NCBI GenBank assembly: GCA_946622835.1
Contig: CAMOQI010000053.1
Span: 1 to 6,664 of the forward strand
Origin: an uncultured Candidatus Melainabacteria bacterium
Lineage (GTDB): Bacteria; Cyanobacteriota; Vampirovibrionia; Gastranaerophilales; Gastranaerophilaceae
DNA: 6,664 bases
Reading direction: 5' to 3'
Below, piece after piece: positions 1 to 4,879 of the stretch. Below the pieces are notes generated by a model. It was not told the origin of the DNA. It made no database searches and worked only from the letters and a program-made list of their open reading frames with translations. How positions within the stretch are numbered: position 1 is the first letter of the stretch; every line of letters starts with the position of its first letter. The translations under genes and the position numbers were made by a program.

Positions 1-47
1 ATTGACATCAAATCTTCTGTTGTAGGTGCTTTAATACCTTGTGCCAT
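1..47 (-). CDS. secY: SecY preprotein translocase subunit, N-terminal fragment (partial)
   Basis: Fifteen codons are visible, beginning MAQGIKAPTTEDLMS, before the window ends. SecY is the membrane channel of the Sec translocon and normally follows rplO in the spc operon; that position is the main evidence, because no membrane segment is reached in this fragment. The ATG shares its A with the TAA stop of rplO (TAATG), so the two genes overlap by one base. This is an arrangement typical of translational coupling. There is no obvious independent ribosome binding site beyond the purine-rich end of rplO (GGAAAGGTTGAG, roughly 10 bases before the ATG). The identity is inferred from synteny, not from conserved SecY motifs. 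Confidence 0.8.
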   Translation of the reverse strand, partial: MAQGIKAPTTEDLMS

Positions 48-502
48 TATACTATCTCAACCTTTCCGCCTGCTGCTTCAATCTTTTCTTTTGCTGATGG
101 AGTAATATATACTGCTTTTACTGTTAATGCTGATTTAAGCTCTCCGTTGCCTAAAACTCTTAAACCAACACAAGACGGATGGATTGTCATAACTTTTTTC
201 AAAGAATCCAAAGAAACTTCTTTAAGTTTTAAAGCGTCTAATCTGCCAACGTTAATTTGAGCATAATTGTCTTTTGCATATACTTGGAAGCCTTTTAATT
301 TAGGAAGTCTTCTGTATGCAGGCATTTGTCCGCCTTCAAAACCTCTTTTGCTGGAATTCCCTGATCTTTGACCTTCTCCGTTATGTCCGCGACATGAAGT
401 TTTTCCGCGTCCTGATGAACGTCCGCGTCCTACTCTTTTTGTTCTGGAAGTAGCACCTTCAGCAGGTCTTAAGTCTTCCAATGTTATAGGTTTTTTTGCC
501 AT
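47..502 (-). CDS. rplO: 50S ribosomal protein L15
   Basis: L15 is a late-assembly protein of the large ribosomal subunit that contacts 23S rRNA. The 151-residue product is close to the family's usual 145-150. It carries the glycine/arginine-rich N-terminal tail (VGRGRSSGRGKTSCRGHNG, residues 24-42), then the conserved FEGGQMPAYRRLPK segment, and ends in the C-terminal globular domain (ITPSAKEKIEAAGGKVEIV). An in-frame ATG lies 23 codons upstream at 571, inside the 3' end of rpmD. I chose 502 because AAGGA sits about 8 bases before it and MAKKPITLEDLRP is a typical L15 start. It lies 49 bases downstream of rpmD and overlaps secY by one base, so it is cotranscribed with both. Confidence 0.97.
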   Translation of the reverse strand: MAKKPITLEDLRPAEGATSRTKRVGRGRSSGRGKTSCRGHNGEGQRSGNSSKRGFEGGQMPAYRRLPKLKGFQVYAKDNYAQINVGRLDALKLKEVSLDSLKKVMTIHPSCVGLRVLGNGELKSALTVKAVYITPSAKEKIEAAGGKVEIV

Positions 503-551
503 AATATTTTCCTTCTTTCTTTTATTTTTATTGTCTGTTATTAACAAAGTC

Positions 552-743
552 TTATTTAACAACTTCAACAAGATGTGAAACTTTGTTTACCATACCCATA
601 ATTGTAGCTGATGCTGCATGTTCAACTACTTGGTCTTTTTTTGTTAAACCTAATCCTCTTACAACTTTGCGTTGTTTATCAGATGTTCCGATTAAGCTTC
701 TTACCAATTTGATTTTTATCATTTCAGATTTTTTATTTGCCAT
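552..743 (-). CDS. rpmD: 50S ribosomal protein L30
   Basis: L30 is a small large-subunit protein. The 63-residue product matches the family length of about 60 and shows the expected layout: a first strand IKIKLVRSLIG, the loop and helix containing KQRKVVRGLGL, and the terminal HLVEVV strand. The start at 743 is supported by AAGGAA followed by a 7-base spacer; a second in-frame ATG at residue 8 (MIKIKLVRS) is closer to the E. coli start but has no better ribosome site. It sits between rpsE (69-base gap containing a palindrome) and rplO (49-base gap), as in the classical spc operon. Photosynthetic cyanobacteria are generally reported to lack L30, which bears on the lineage suggestion in the summary. 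Confidence 0.95.
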   Translation of the reverse strand: MANKKSEMIKIKLVRSLIGTSDKQRKVVRGLGLTKKDQVVEHAASATIMGMVNKVSHLVEVVK

Positions 744-781
744 TTTTTTATTCCTTTTTTACTTTATATTTTACTATTTAG

Positions 782-802
782 ATTCTGAATCAAGTTCAGA
801 AT
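782..802. repeat. REP-like palindrome in the rpsE-rpmD spacer
   Basis: ATTCTGAA (782-789) and TTCAGAAT (795-802) form a perfect 8-bp inverted repeat around the 5-base loop TCAAG. The flanks on the plus strand are AG before and GAC after. From memory this resembles a short palindrome found dispersed in many copies between genes in several unrelated bacterial groups. I cannot confirm its copy number here. It lies between the rpsE stop and the rpmD ribosome site, so the mRNA would fold a hairpin inside the operon. It lacks a T-run and the downstream genes clearly belong to the same operon, so it is not a convincing terminator. It may instead stabilise mRNA ends or act as a processing site. Confidence 0.6.
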
Positions 803-812
803 GACAAAATTA

Positions 813-1511
813 TTAATTAAGTAATTCAGCCATTGAAAGTCCGCGTTTTTTAGCAACTTCGCTAAACGGAGTCAGAGCTTTTAATGCGTTGATTGTTGCA
901 TTTGCTGCGTTCAAAGGTGATTTTGAACCCAAAGATTTTGAAAGAATATTTTCAATACCTGCGAGTTCCAATACCGAACGGACCGCACCGCCTGCAATAA
1001 TCCCTGTACCTTCTGAAGCCGGTCTTAGCATAACAGCACCTGCTCCTGATTTTCCTGTAATAGGATGCGGAATTGTGGTTTTGAAAATTGGTACTGTAAT
1101 AACATTTTTACGACCGTCAGCTATTGCTTTTTGGATAGCAATAATAACTTCTGATGCCTTTGCACAACCGATACCAACTTGACCTTTTTTGTTACCTACA
1201 ATAACGATAGCTCTGAAACTTAGTTTTTTACCACCTTTAACAACTTTTGTTACACGGCTGATTTGAACAACAGTCTCAGTCCATTCGGATTGCGGTTTTT
1301 CTTCGGTGGTTTCGATTTTTTGTTTTCTTCCGCGACCTTTTTTCGCGCGTGCAGGTTTTTCTTCAGAAACTTCCACTATTGCTTCTTCTGCTTCTGATGC
1401 AGAAATAGTTTCAGTTTCTTCTTTTACTTCAACTTCTTCAGCTTTTGTTTCTTCAACAACTTCAGCAGCTTCAGTAACTTCATCTACCTTTAATTCTTCA
1501 TTGTTTTCCAT
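813..1511 (-). CDS. rpsE: 30S ribosomal protein S5 with acidic N-terminal extension
   Basis: S5 helps form the mRNA entry region of the small subunit and influences decoding fidelity. The core from about residue 78 shows the double-stranded-RNA-binding fold (RVTKVVKGGKKLSFRAIVIV, then GNKKGQVGIGCAKASEVIIA) and the C-terminal domain (GTGIIAGGAVRSVLELAG, SPLNAANATINALKAL). At 232 residues it is about 65 longer than E. coli S5. The extra sequence is N-terminal: 21 of the first 51 residues are acidic, followed by a basic patch KPARAKKGRGRKQK (52-65). The start at 1511 has AGGAAAGG about 9 bases upstream, so the extension is probably translated. rplR, normally just upstream, is absent: the next gene on this strand is emrB. 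The gene has its own promoter and leader. Confidence 0.96.
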   Translation of the reverse strand: MENNEELKVDEVTEAAEVVEETKAEEVEVKEETETISASEAEEAIVEVSEEKPARAKKGRGRKQKIETTEEKPQSEWTETVVQISRVTKVVKGGKKLSFRAIVIVGNKKGQVGIGCAKASEVIIAIQKAIADGRKNVITVPIFKTTIPHPITGKSGAGAVMLRPASEGTGIIAGGAVRSVLELAGIENILSKSLGSKSPLNAANATINALKALTPFSEVAKKRGLSMAELLN

Positions 1512-1537
1512 TGATTTTTACCTTTCCTGTAATTTAT

Positions 1538-1570
1538 ATTTCGTGAAATTTTAGGTCTTGGGTTAACCTA
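1538..1570 (-). promoter_or_regulatory. Two small hairpins in the rpsE leader, next to the ribosome site
   Basis: Two short inverted repeats follow the large leader hairpin. TAGGT (1552-1556) pairs with ACCTA (1566-1570) around a 9-base loop; this loop-proximal arm also forms the 8-base palindrome GGTTAACC (1561-1568). ATTT/AAAT (1538-1541 and 1546-1549) close a CGTG tetraloop just before the AGGAAAGG ribosome site at about 1521-1528. The stems are short and individually weak. They are recorded because they lie in order between the large hairpin and the start codon, where structure could affect ribosome access. Confidence 0.4.
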
Positions 1571-1576
1571 TACCAT

Positions 1577-1624
1577 GAATACGCCAAAAAATAAGCTGTT
1601 TTTAGCTATTTGGAAATCGTATTC
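1577..1624 (-). promoter_or_regulatory. Large bulged hairpin in the rpsE 5' leader
   Basis: GAATACG (1577-1583) is the exact reverse complement of CGTATTC (1618-1624). Inside this 7-bp base, CC/GG (1584-1585 with 1612-1613), AAAT/ATTT (1589-1592 with 1608-1611) and AGCT/AGCT (1594-1597 with 1604-1607) continue the stem to a 6-base loop, giving 17 pairs in 48 bases. In the minus-strand RNA there is a 4-nt AUUU bulge on the 5' side and U and UUU bulges on the 3' side. It begins about 18 nt after the predicted transcription start of the ribosomal block and ends 65 nt before rpsE. Bulged stems of this kind are typical of ribosomal-protein autoregulatory leaders, but I do not recognise it as any named one. 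The role is inferred. Confidence 0.6.
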
Positions 1625-1648
1625 GAACTTTTACTTCTGACAATGCTT

Positions 1649-1677
1649 AATCTAACATAGACAAAGTTGAATGTCAA
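1649..1677 (-). promoter_or_regulatory. Promoter for rpsE-rpmD-rplO-secY
   Basis: On the minus strand a consensus -35 box TTGACA (1677 down to 1672) is followed after exactly 17 bases by TAGATT (1654 to 1649), a 4/6 match to TATAAT preceded by TG one base upstream, the extended -10 signature. Transcription would start near 1642, leaving a leader of about 130 nt before rpsE. This promoter explains how the ribosomal genes can be expressed although they are detached from the upstream part of the spc operon. Confidence 0.75.
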
Positions 1678-1694
1678 CTTCAATAGGAAGTTGA
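1664..1694. repeat. Three alternating 7-bp inverted repeats over the rpsE promoter
   Basis: AAGTTGA (1664-1670), TCAACTT (1674-1680) and AAGTTGA (1688-1694) are exact copies or complements of one 7-mer. The middle copy can pair with either neighbour, with a 3-base or a 7-base loop, and it contains most of the -35 box. The set lies 19 bases after the emrB stop, so it may weakly terminate or end-protect emrB mRNA. On the plus strand the outer hairpin is followed by TTTTTATTTT and resembles a weak intrinsic terminator for antisense transcripts. As DNA it could be a repressor site. Which of these applies cannot be decided from sequence. Confidence 0.5.
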
Positions 1695-1712
1695 TTTTTA
1701 TTTTGTCATTTA

Positions 1713-3269
1713 TTATCTGCTTTTGCTTTTCTTAAATAAGAACAGTAACGGTACAAGTGCGTAGCATAATATGCCGAAAATTCTGAAAGAGTCCATAAAT
1801 GCCCACAGGCTTGCTTGCTTAAGCATTGTGCCATATAAAGAATATTGTGCCATATGGTGTGCCACATCTTGGCTTGTATATTGCATTAAAGCTCCGGTTG
1901 TCGCCTGCACTCGTTCAATATAGACAGGGTTTAATTCGCTTAATTTGCCGACCATCATATACTGATGCATCTGAGCAAATCTGGTTAAAAATGTTGCAAC
2001 AAGTGAAGTTCCAATAGCACCACCTATATTTTTAAATAAATTCTGTAGTCCTGAAGCATTTGTCATTTGTTCATTTGAAAGTGTTTCCATGGACAAATTA
2101 ATAATAGGAATCATCGCAAGTCCAAGTCCAAATCCCATTACATAGTTTGGAATCATAATATTTAATTGTGCAATTTGCAGATTTAAAAATCCAAATGCGA
2201 TTCCCGCAGAGCCTAAAAACAGTAAACCGATTATGACAAGTTTTCTTTTGTCTACTCTATCTGCAAAAATTGCGCATACAACTGTTGCGGTTAAGCTTCC
2301 CAAACCTCTTGGCATCATCGACATACCGCTTAAAAATGCGGTATATCCCATCATACTTTGCAAAAATTGGGGTAAAATTGCTATTGAGGCGTATAATACG
2401 GATGCCATTATTACCTGAATAAATGTTCCCACAACAAATTCTTTATTTTTCAATACACTCAGATCAACCAAAGTTTCCTTTCTCACAATTTGAGATATAA
2501 AAAAAGAAATTCCGGCTATGCAAGAAAATGAAAATAACCAACAAATCCAAGGAGCATTGAACCAATCGGCATTGTTCCCTTTATCAAAAAATACTTGCAA
2601 TGTGCAAAGCCATAAGATTAAAAAGGTGAATCCTAAGCCATCGATTTTAACATCTTTTTGTTTGTGTGCATAAGGCGGGTCAAAAAGCAATTTTTTTGCT
2701 AATACTGACGCAACACAACCTAGTGGAACATTTATGAAAAATATCCAAGGCCAAGACCAGTTATCGGTGATCCAGCCCCCAAGCATAGGCCCGACAATAG
2801 GTGCAATAATTACCCCCATACCAAATATCGCCATTGCTGTTCCGCGGCGCTCTTTAGGAAAGCTTTCCATCATGATGGCTTGTGATAAAGGTACAATCCC
2901 GCCGCCGCCGGCTCCTTGCAATACCCTGTAAAACACCATTTGTCCAAGAGAAGTCGCAGTTCCGCATAGAAAAGATGCAATGGTGAATAGCAATACGCTG
3001 ATTACATAAAAGTTTTTACGTCCAAACAATTTACTGAAAAAATCAACAGACGGAATGACAATCCCTGATGAAATAAGATAACTTGTTAAAATCCAAATGC
3101 TTTCATCTCTTGTAGCAGAGAAGCTTCCTGCCATATGTGGCAGCGCCACATTTGCAATGGTTCCGTCCATTACATAGATGAAAACCGCAAGCAAAATTGG
3201 TGCGCAAGACAGCCAGGGGTTTTCCGGCAAATATTTATTTTCATCGTTTATCGTTGTTTGAGCGCTCAT
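1713..3269 (-). CDS. emrB: EmrB-type multidrug efflux transporter (MFS, DHA2 family)
   Basis: This is an inner-membrane drug/proton antiporter of the major facilitator superfamily, 14-helix DHA2 group. The 518 residues match the family length. Visible signatures are motif D1 in helix 1 (MDGTIANVALP, residues 34-44), a motif A-like FSKLFGRK (78-85), the motif B region YRVLQGAGGGG (114-124), the motif C region APIVGPMLGGW (156-166), and the DHA2 hallmark WPWIFFINVPLG (173-184). The C-terminal half continues with alternating hydrophobic helices and ends in the short basic tail KKSKSR. The ATG is preceded by AGGA at close spacing. It lies 14 bases after emrA, so the two are co-expressed as the pump and its adaptor. 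The substrates cannot be read from sequence. No strong terminator follows, and the rpsE promoter starts about 35 bases downstream. Confidence 0.94.
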   Translation of the reverse strand: MSAQTTINDENKYLPENPWLSCAPILLAVFIYVMDGTIANVALPHMAGSFSATRDESIWILTSYLISSGIVIPSVDFFSKLFGRKNFYVISVLLFTIASFLCGTATSLGQMVFYRVLQGAGGGGIVPLSQAIMMESFPKERRGTAMAIFGMGVIIAPIVGPMLGGWITDNWSWPWIFFINVPLGCVASVLAKKLLFDPPYAHKQKDVKIDGLGFTFLILWLCTLQVFFDKGNNADWFNAPWICWLFSFSCIAGISFFISQIVRKETLVDLSVLKNKEFVVGTFIQVIMASVLYASIAILPQFLQSMMGYTAFLSGMSMMPRGLGSLTATVVCAIFADRVDKRKLVIIGLLFLGSAGIAFGFLNLQIAQLNIMIPNYVMGFGLGLAMIPIINLSMETLSNEQMTNASGLQNLFKNIGGAIGTSLVATFLTRFAQMHQYMMVGKLSELNPVYIERVQATTGALMQYTSQDVAHHMAQYSLYGTMLKQASLWAFMDSFRIFGILCYALVPLLFLFKKSKSR

Positions 3270-3283
3270 AAGATCCTACTTGT

Positions 3284-4294
3284 TTATTTAACTTTTACTT
3301 TCGGAACGACAGACATACCCGGAACAATGTTATATTTGTCTTTATCGATTTCTTCCGTGAATATGATTTTTACCGGAATTCTTTGGACAATTTTAACAAA
3401 TGAACCTACCGCATTTTCAGGCGGGAAAAGACTCGATTTAGCGCCTGATGCTCTTTGAATAGAATCAATTTTGCCTTTGAAAATATGATTTGGATAGGTG
3501 TCAATTTTAATGTCAACGGCTTGTCCCGGTTTCATATCTTTTAATTGATTTTCTTTAAAGTTTGCAACCACCCAAACATCTTCGGGTACAAGAGTGAACA
3601 ACGGTGAACCTGCCGTAACAAACATACCTTTTTCAACTCGACGTGAAGTAACTGTTCCTGATTGCGGGGCATACACTTTTGTGTACGATAAATCCAATGC
3701 AGCTTTATCTTTAGCCGCTTTTGCCGTTTTTAGATTTGCATCTGCTACGGTTGTTTGATTGTTTGTTGAAAAAAGTGCTTGCTGCGCTTGGGTTAAATTC
3801 GCTTTTGCGCTGTCATATTTAACCTGAGCCGTATCAAGTGTTTGTTTTGATACAGCACCTTGGTTGTATAAAATGGTGTATCTTTCCAAATCTTTTTTTG
3901 CTAATTCAATATTTGATTGAGAAGCGGTCAAATTTGCATGAGCATTTGATTGGTCAAATTTTAACCTTTCATAGTTTGCATCCGCTTGCTCAAGTCTAAT
4001 TTTATAATCAGCATCATCAATTACTGCAACTAAATCACCTTCTTTGACAAATTGGTTATCTTTTACATAAACTTCTTCAATTTGTCCAGAAACTTTTGGT
4101 GAAACATTTACTGTTGTTGTTTCAACATAAGCATCATCAGTAGATTGAAATTTCATTTCGTTAAAAAGATAAATCCCTGCAGCAATTAAAAGTACTATAA
4201 CTAAAATCGCCGTTATTGTTCTTTTAATACCTTTTGGTTTTTCTTTAGTTTCTTTTTGTTGTTGAATATCTTTTTCTTGAGTATTTTCTTCCAT
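3284..4294 (-). CDS. emrA: EmrA-type membrane fusion protein (HlyD family)
   Basis: This is the periplasmic adaptor that links an EmrB transporter to an outer-membrane channel. The 336-residue protein has a charged cytoplasmic tail (1-25), one membrane anchor (about 27-44), and the family hallmark TDDAYVETTTVNVSPKVSGQ (52-71). A split lipoyl-like domain (SGQIEEVYVKDNQFVKEGD) flanks an alanine/glutamine-rich coiled-coil hairpin at about 98-205. The beta-barrel region includes FKENQLKDMKPGQAVDI, and the EmrA-specific motif LFPPENAVGSFVKIVQRIPV spans about 289-308. The ATG has GAGG five bases upstream and begins 9 bases after the marR stop. It is somewhat shorter than E. coli EmrA (about 390), mainly through a shorter coiled coil and tail by my estimate. 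Confidence 0.94.
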   Translation of the reverse strand: MEENTQEKDIQQQKETKEKPKGIKRTITAILVIVLLIAAGIYLFNEMKFQSTDDAYVETTTVNVSPKVSGQIEEVYVKDNQFVKEGDLVAVIDDADYKIRLEQADANYERLKFDQSNAHANLTASQSNIELAKKDLERYTILYNQGAVSKQTLDTAQVKYDSAKANLTQAQQALFSTNNQTTVADANLKTAKAAKDKAALDLSYTKVYAPQSGTVTSRRVEKGMFVTAGSPLFTLVPEDVWVVANFKENQLKDMKPGQAVDIKIDTYPNHIFKGKIDSIQRASGAKSSLFPPENAVGSFVKIVQRIPVKIIFTEEIDKDKYNIVPGMSVVPKVKVK

Positions 4295-4303
4295 TTTTAC
4301 CTC

Positions 4304-4765
4304 TTATATTTTCATTTCCACTTCTTTTTCCAAACCTTCTCGAAATTCTTGAATTCGGATTTTTAATTCTTGAACTTTCTCCCCGGTAAGTATTCCCGGT
4401 AAGCTGGCAAAATAATCTTTTAATACAGCAGTAATTTGAGTCAATAGTTTTTGACCTTTTGCTGTTAGTTTTGTTTTTTTTACAAGCCTGTTATTTTTTG
4501 TGTCGGCAAACCTTCTGATTAGTCCTTTTTCTTCTAAAGAATTTAAAAGTCTGCCGGTACTTGGTCTATCTTTTAAAATAAGTTTTGCTAAATCCCTTTG
4601 ACAAATTTCTCCATTAACAAAAATTGTATCTAATATAACAAACTCATCTAATGGAATGGGTAAATTTAATCTCTCAAATAGTTGATTACCTAAATATTTA
4701 CAATATTTCGCCGTTTGTTCCAATTGGTAATATATAGAATTTATAAAGTGTTTTTCTCTTTGCAT
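4304..4765 (-). CDS. MarR-family transcriptional regulator of the efflux operon
   Basis: This is a winged-helix DNA-binding regulator, 153 residues from the chosen start. The DNA-binding core is residues 40-104: helix IFVNGEICQRDLAKLI, recognition helix RPSTGRLLNSLEEKGLI (67-83), and wing RFADTKNNRLVKKTKLTAKG, with the usual wing arginine at R93. Flanking helices supply the dimer interface. The reading frame stays open to 4849, but the upstream ATGs at 4807 and 4849 fall in the palindromes and predicted promoter region and lack ribosome sites. The 4765 start has only a distant AGGGA, so the start is uncertain. Its position directly before emrA suggests an EmrR/MprA-like repressor. Cysteines C22 and C55 could allow redox or metal sensing, which is speculative. 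The ligand is unknown. Confidence 0.88.
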   Translation of the reverse strand: MQREKHFINSIYYQLEQTAKYCKYLGNQLFERLNLPIPLDEFVILDTIFVNGEICQRDLAKLILKDRPSTGRLLNSLEEKGLIRRFADTKNNRLVKKTKLTAKGQKLLTQITAVLKDYFASLPGILTGEKVQELKIRIQEFREGLEKEVEMKI

Positions 4766-4799
4766 GGTAATCTGATTTATCCCTGTTGTAAAATTAATG

Positions 4800-4815
4800 T
4801 GTTGCATTTGCAACA
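4800..4815. promoter_or_regulatory. Perfect 16-bp palindrome, candidate MarR operator 1
   Basis: TGTTGCATTTGCAACA consists of 7-bp perfect arms around TT. It overlaps the predicted -35 of the tolC promoter (4802-4807). MarR-family proteins bind as dimers to palindromes of about this size, and TTGC/GCAA arms occur in several known MarR-family sites. The pairing is seen in the sequence; the binding protein is inferred from the adjacent regulator. Confidence 0.6.
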
Positions 4816-4830
4816 GTATTATGTTATCAT
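4802..4830 (+). promoter_or_regulatory. Promoter for the tolC-like gene
   Basis: TTGCAT (4802-4807) as a weak -35 is followed after 17 bases by TATCAT (4825-4830), a 5/6 match to TATAAT. TG one base before it gives an extended -10, which can compensate for the poor -35. Transcription would start near 4837, about 40 bases before the TTG start codon. The opposite-strand promoter for marR is less clear: CATAAT (4823 to 4818) and TATGAT (4831 to 4826) are possible -10 boxes without a good partner. Confidence 0.55.
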
Positions 4831-4834
4831 ACTG
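4814..4834. promoter_or_regulatory. Imperfect 21-bp palindrome, candidate MarR operator 2
   Basis: The arms CAGTAT (4814-4819) and ATACTG (4829-4834) are exact complements separated by 9 bases, with two further symmetric pairs inside (AT at 4821-4822 with AT at 4826-4827). It covers the predicted tolC -10 and both possible marR -10 boxes, so a protein bound here would block both directions. It abuts operator 1, sharing about two bases, so two dimers could sit side by side. Confidence 0.55.
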
Positions 4835-4861
4835 GTATACAAAAAGCAAGTAGTATTTTTA

Positions 4862-4879
4862 AAAGGGATGAAAAATTGA
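4862..4879 (+). promoter_or_regulatory. Ribosome site and three-codon mini-ORF at the tolC TTG start
   Basis: AAAGGG (4862-4867) lies 8 bases before the TTG at 4876. Between them, ATG at 4868 opens a three-codon frame (ATG AAA AAT TGA) whose stop overlaps the TTG. The ATG is too close to AAAGGG to be an efficient start, so TTG is the likely initiator. The overlap could still allow reinitiation control, or could be chance in A-rich sequence. Confidence 0.45.

Noticed and set aside
503..571. In-frame 23-codon extension of rplO starting at 571
   Set aside because: It overlaps the end of rpmD, is AT-rich lysine/asparagine sequence unlike L15, and the 502 start has the better ribosome site.
889..1554. 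Plus-strand open frames opposite rpsE (889-1182 and 1306-1554)
   Set aside because: They are antisense shadows of a strongly conserved ribosomal-protein gene; the serine/threonine-rich product simply mirrors the acidic codons of the S5 extension.
1674..1705. Intrinsic terminator on the plus strand (TCAACTT-N7-AAGTTGA followed by TTTTTATTTT)
   Set aside because: The stem has only two G-C pairs and no plus-strand gene ends there; kept as part of the repeat array instead of called as a terminator.
3135..3458. Plus-strand 107-codon frame across the emrA-emrB junction
   Set aside because: It is antisense to two well-supported genes, has no recognisable protein features and no convincing ribosome site.
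4766..4849. 28-codon upstream extension of the MarR gene
   Set aside because: It covers the palindromes and the divergent promoter region, has no ribosome site at 4849 or 4807, and would make the protein longer than usual for the family.
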